From Candidatus Cloacimonadota bacterium (GTDB lineage: Bacteria > Cloacimonadota > Cloacimonadia > Cloacimonadales > WRIO01): a DNA stretch of 8,993 nt. Within the stretch, counting starts at the first letter, position 1; the number at the start of each line of letters is the position of its first letter. The stretch covers positions 1 through 8,993 of the forward strand of contig JAGOCT010000046.1 in assembly GCA_017998585.1 (NCBI GenBank), written 5' to 3'. This document shows positions 6,801 to 8,993 of this stretch, piece by piece. The notes under the pieces are model-generated. The model made no database searches. It was not told the DNA's origin and worked only from the letters and a program-made list of their open reading frames with translations. The translations under genes and the position numbers were made by a program.

Positions 6801-6816
6801 TGCATTTATGATGCCA
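6801..6816 (-). promoter_or_regulatory. Sigma54 (-24/-12)-like promoter element of flgB
   Basis: On the - strand TGGCATCATAAATGCA fits the -24/-12 pattern TGGCAYRN4TTGCW at 10 of 12 defined positions, including the key GG (-24) and GC (-12) with correct spacing. The predicted start would lie close to the Shine-Dalgarno, giving a leader of about 13 bases. Sigma54 commonly drives rod and hook genes. Further upstream, TATACT (6821-6826) could be a sigma70 -10 but has no good -35 partner. No activator site was identified. Confidence 0.4.
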
Positions 6817-6826
6817 ATGAAGTATA

Positions 6827-7015
6827 GTTTTTAAGCAGTTTTTCATATCAGTAGTTTAACTTCATGAGAATGTTTTTCCAAAAATATGAATTTAATTCTT
6901 TTTTTTAATACTCCTTAATTTCATTTCAAAATTCACCAGAAATTTACACAAATATTATCTGCAGAAAATCATTCTGATTTATCATAAAATGAAAACAAAG
7001 TGTGAAAAAGAATAA
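6827..7015. other. Divergent intergenic region of flgB and the PHP-GT gene, no clear + strand promoter
   Basis: The 276-base gap between the two start codons is very A/T-rich. It includes a T-run at 6897-6906. On the - strand a weak sigma70 pair, TTGGAA-17-TAAACT, is possible (4/6 at each box). For the + strand gene I found only partial -10-like words (TATTAT, TATCAT, TAAAAT) without a matching -35. No coding potential is convincing here: an open frame at 6944-7141 on the - strand runs over the start of the PHP-GT gene and is taken as a shadow. Confidence 0.4.
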
Positions 7016-7033
7016 CAGGGAAAAGATTCCCTG
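7016..7033 (+). other. Hairpin just upstream of the PHP-GT ribosome-binding site
   Basis: CAGGGAA-AAGA-TTCCCTG is a perfect 7-bp stem with a 4-base loop, ending 9 bases before the AGGAG at 7043-7047. There is no U tract after it, so it is not a standard terminator. Its place in the leader suggests an effect on translation or on mRNA stability, or a small dyad bound by a regulator. Confidence 0.5.
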
Positions 7034-7042
7034 AAGAAAGAC

Positions 7043-7047
7043 AGGAG
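7043..7047 (+). promoter_or_regulatory. Shine-Dalgarno AGGAG of the PHP-GT gene
   Basis: AGGAG lies 6 bases before the ATG at 7054 and fixes that start. The PHP signature begins five residues later, so no longer N-terminus is needed. Confidence 0.75.
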
Positions 7048-7053
7048 ACTTTA

Positions 7054-8993
7054 ATGGCATTAGCAGATTTGCATGTGCATTCAATTCACTCTGAGCATCC
7101 GTCGGAGTGGTTTTTACAGAAAATAGGAGCAGCTGAGTCATACACTGATCCGAATTTTATTTTTAATACAGCCAAAAATAATGGGATGAATTTCGTAACC
7201 ATTACCGATCATAACAGGATATCAGGCGCAATACTGCTTCAGTTACAGTATCCGGATACTGCTTTTACAAGTGTAGAAACGACTGCTTATTTTCCTGAAG
7301 ATGGCTGTAAAGTACATCTGCTGATATATGGATTGACTGAAAGGCAGTTTAATGAAGTACAAAGACTCAGAAAAGATATTTATCAGCTCAGAGCTTATCT
7401 GCTACAAGAAAAGCTGGCTTGCTCAGTTGCTCATGCCACTTATTCTGTAAATGGAAGAATCACTTTATCTCATCTGGAACGCCTTATTTTGTTGTTTGAT
7501 GTATTTGAAAGTATCAATGGTGGACGTAATCAGTTAAATAATGATTCATGGACAGAAAGCCTACATAGTTTAAATGACCAGATTATAACGGATTTATACA
7601 ATGATTACAATATTGAGCCCATGAGTGATGATCCCTGGATTAAGGGTTTTACGGGCGGTTCTGACGATCATGCAGGATTTTTTATTGCCAGGACTTATAC
7701 TTATGCTGAAGCAAATACAGTCCAGGAATACCTCAAGGCAATCAGAGACAAAAAAACAATTGCTGGCGGTCGGCATAATGATTATAAATCACTTGCCTTT
7801 ACCATCTATAAAATAGCTTACGATTTCTCAAAAAGCAAAAGCAAAGGCTTTAACAATCCCATAATCAAACAAATCACAGAAAATCTGTTTGAAAAGAAAC
7901 ATAGCACTATCGTAGATAAGCTGTCCTTTCAAAAGTTATTCTTCAGAAAAAAACAAAAAGAAGAGCCTTTAAAAGCAAAAGTCATTGAACTGTTAGAAAA
8001 GCTTAAAACATTTGAGAATGACCAGTTAGATGAAAAATTTGATTATGTTTATTCTCAAATCGCTGATCTGACGGATGAATTATTTATACAGTTTGCAAAT
8101 AAATTGCTTACAGATTTAAAGTCAGGGGATTTATTCAATTTAATATCAGGGATTTCTGTTTCTTTGCCTGGAATTTTTATTTCAGCCCCTTTCTTCACAA
8201 CATTAAAGCATATGTTTGCCGGCAGAGAGCTGATTAACCAGTTAAAAGCAAAGTATTTGAATGAAAAGAAATCAGAAAAGAAAATTTTATGGTTCTCTGA
8301 TACCGTCAATGATTTAAACGGCGTTTCATTTATCGTAAAAAGAATAACCAATATCGCTCAAAATTTAAATAAAGACATCATTCTTACTGCTGCACTTTCT
8401 GAAGAAGATCTTAAAAACAAGGATTTACCTTCCGGATTAATTAACTTGCCCTATATCTATGAATTTAGTCTTCCACAATATGAATCCTATCTGATGAGAG
8501 TGCCTTCTATTTTAAAAACCATTGAAATAATCGCCAGACAAAATCCAGAAGAAATTTACATTTCTACACCTGGTCCGGTTGGATTAATTGGACTATTGAT
8601 TGGAAAACTGCTCAACATTAAAATCACAGGGATTTATCATACTGATTTTAAACTTCAATACAATGCTATTGACGAGGACGGTGGAACAGCTGAGTTAATT
8701 GAAGCCTTTACCCGCTGGTTTTATATGTCATTAGATACAATTAAAGTGCCTACCAATGAATATATGACTCTTTTAGCTGATCGTGGATTTGCCTCTGAAA
8801 AAATGAGTCTATTCAGAAGAGGAATAGAAGAAGAACTTTTTTATCCGGTTAAACACGCAAAAGAACGGCTGATACAGGATCATCATATACTTGCAGGTTT
8901 CAATCTGATTTATGCTGGCAGAATATCAAGAGATAAAAATCTTGAATTTATGGTTAATGTCTATTCTCTTCTCTTGCAAAAGCATAAAGATCT
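7054..8993 (+). CDS. PHP-domain phosphoesterase fused to GT4-type glycosyltransferase, 3'-truncated by the window end
   Basis: The frame is open to the last base: 646 codons visible, with most of the C-terminal Rossmann domain missing. Residues 1-230 are a PHP domain: DLHVHS (H7, H9), TDHN (D52, H53), E75, H88, H127 in SVAHAT and GGSDDHAG (D204, H206). The metal-binding set of this trinuclear hydrolase fold looks intact, so it may hydrolyse a phosphate ester; the substrate is unknown. A helical region (about 240-405) includes an uncharged stretch, 360-384, with two prolines, which might touch the membrane. From residue 408 a GT4-type fold begins: ILWFSDTVNDLNGVS, STPGPVGLIG (504-513), YHTDF (528-532), RRGIEEELFYP (588-598) and the second-domain opening LIYAGRISRDKNLEF (618-632). 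This resembles glycolipid mannosyl- or glucosyltransferases. The fusion suggests one protein that both transfers a sugar and processes a phosphorylated precursor or product. The pairing is recalled from other MAG proteins, not checked. It has its own leader and is divergent from flgB. Confidence 0.88.
   Translation, partial: MALADLHVHSIHSEHPSEWFLQKIGAAESYTDPNFIFNTAKNNGMNFVTITDHNRISGAILLQLQYPDTAFTSVETTAYFPEDGCKVHLLIYGLTERQFNEVQRLRKDIYQLRAYLLQEKLACSVAHATYSVNGRITLSHLERLILLFDVFESINGGRNQLNNDSWTESLHSLNDQIITDLYNDYNIEPMSDDPWIKGFTGGSDDHAGFFIARTYTYAEANTVQEYLKAIRDKKTIAGGRHNDYKSLAFTIYKIAYDFSKSKSKGFNNPIIKQITENLFEKKHSTIVDKLSFQKLFFRKKQKEEPLKAKVIELLEKLKTFENDQLDEKFDYVYSQIADLTDELFIQFANKLLTDLKSGDLFNLISGISVSLPGIFISAPFFTTLKHMFAGRELINQLKAKYLNEKKSEKKILWFSDTVNDLNGVSFIVKRITNIAQNLNKDIILTAALSEEDLKNKDLPSGLINLPYIYEFSLPQYESYLMRVPSILKTIEIIARQNPEEIYISTPGPVGLIGLLIGKLLNIKITGIYHTDFKLQYNAIDEDGGTAELIEAFTRWFYMSLDTIKVPTNEYMTLLADRGFASEKMSLFRRGIEEELFYPVKHAKERLIQDHHILAGFNLIYAGRISRDKNLEFMVNVYSLLLQKHKD

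Noticed and set aside
6944..7141. 65-codon open frame on the - strand
   Set aside because: It overlaps the start, Shine-Dalgarno and first 29 codons of the PHP-GT gene. Its N-terminal part is only the reverse complement of conserved PHP codons, and it has no ribosome-binding site.
8055..8351. 98-codon open frame on the - strand
   Set aside because: It lies wholly inside the PHP-GT gene, whose protein is recognisable and continuous across this interval, and the frame shows no family features.

Overview
The window is AT-rich (about one third G+C by eye) and carries six protein genes, two of them cut by the window edges. Two secreted proteins end in a Por/T9SS-type C-terminal sorting domain (YPNP followed by an Ig-like strand pattern and a lysine-rich tail). 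Together with the GLUG repeats, the LPVTLSSF linker and the TPR regulator, this points to the FCB superphylum (Cloacimonadota-, Ignavibacteria- or Bacteroidota-like). A complete flgB means the genome encodes at least part of a flagellum. The exact lineage cannot be fixed from this sequence.

Layout. Positions 1-1056 (+) hold the C-terminal part of an unrecognised protein. It ends in a conserved domain (DYYSSNYSDKGYL) that I associate with envelope or lipoprotein-like FCB proteins. A GH18 chitinase-family enzyme with a signal peptide, an FN3-like module and a T9SS tail follows after 39 bases (1096-2880, +). A perfect 11-bp hairpin (2904-2930) lies between this gene and a convergent GLUG-repeat surface protein (2948-4810, -), and probably stops transcription from both sides. 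The GLUG gene has its own good sigma70-type promoter. Upstream on the same strand is a TPR protein that ends in an intact histidine-kinase dimerisation/phosphoacceptor domain but has no ATPase domain (4942-6171, -). Its near-consensus promoter would start the mRNA almost at the Shine-Dalgarno sequence. A solitary flgB (6361-6777, -) follows, with a sigma54-like element in front. Running the other way is a PHP-phosphoesterase/GT4-glycosyltransferase fusion (7054 to the window end, +), open at the 3' edge.

How they may work together. The GH18 enzyme and the GLUG protein are both predicted to be exported and placed on the cell surface or released by T9SS, the first to cut chitin-like glycans and the second to adhere or bind. 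The TPR-DHp protein is a signalling component that needs a partner kinase or regulator in trans. flgB and the PHP-GT fusion belong to motility and to glycan or glycolipid synthesis. Nothing in the sequence links them to the secreted pair beyond proximity, so this looks like a patchwork of short transcription units rather than one operon.

I found no tRNA, rRNA, CRISPR array, transposase or recognisable origin. The least ordinary items are the kinase-less TPR-DHp protein, the orphan flgB with its sigma54-like site, the PHP-GT fusion with an uncharged central segment, and a G+C-richer, CpG-rich block of about 90 bp between flgB and the TPR gene that may be a dispersed intergenic element.
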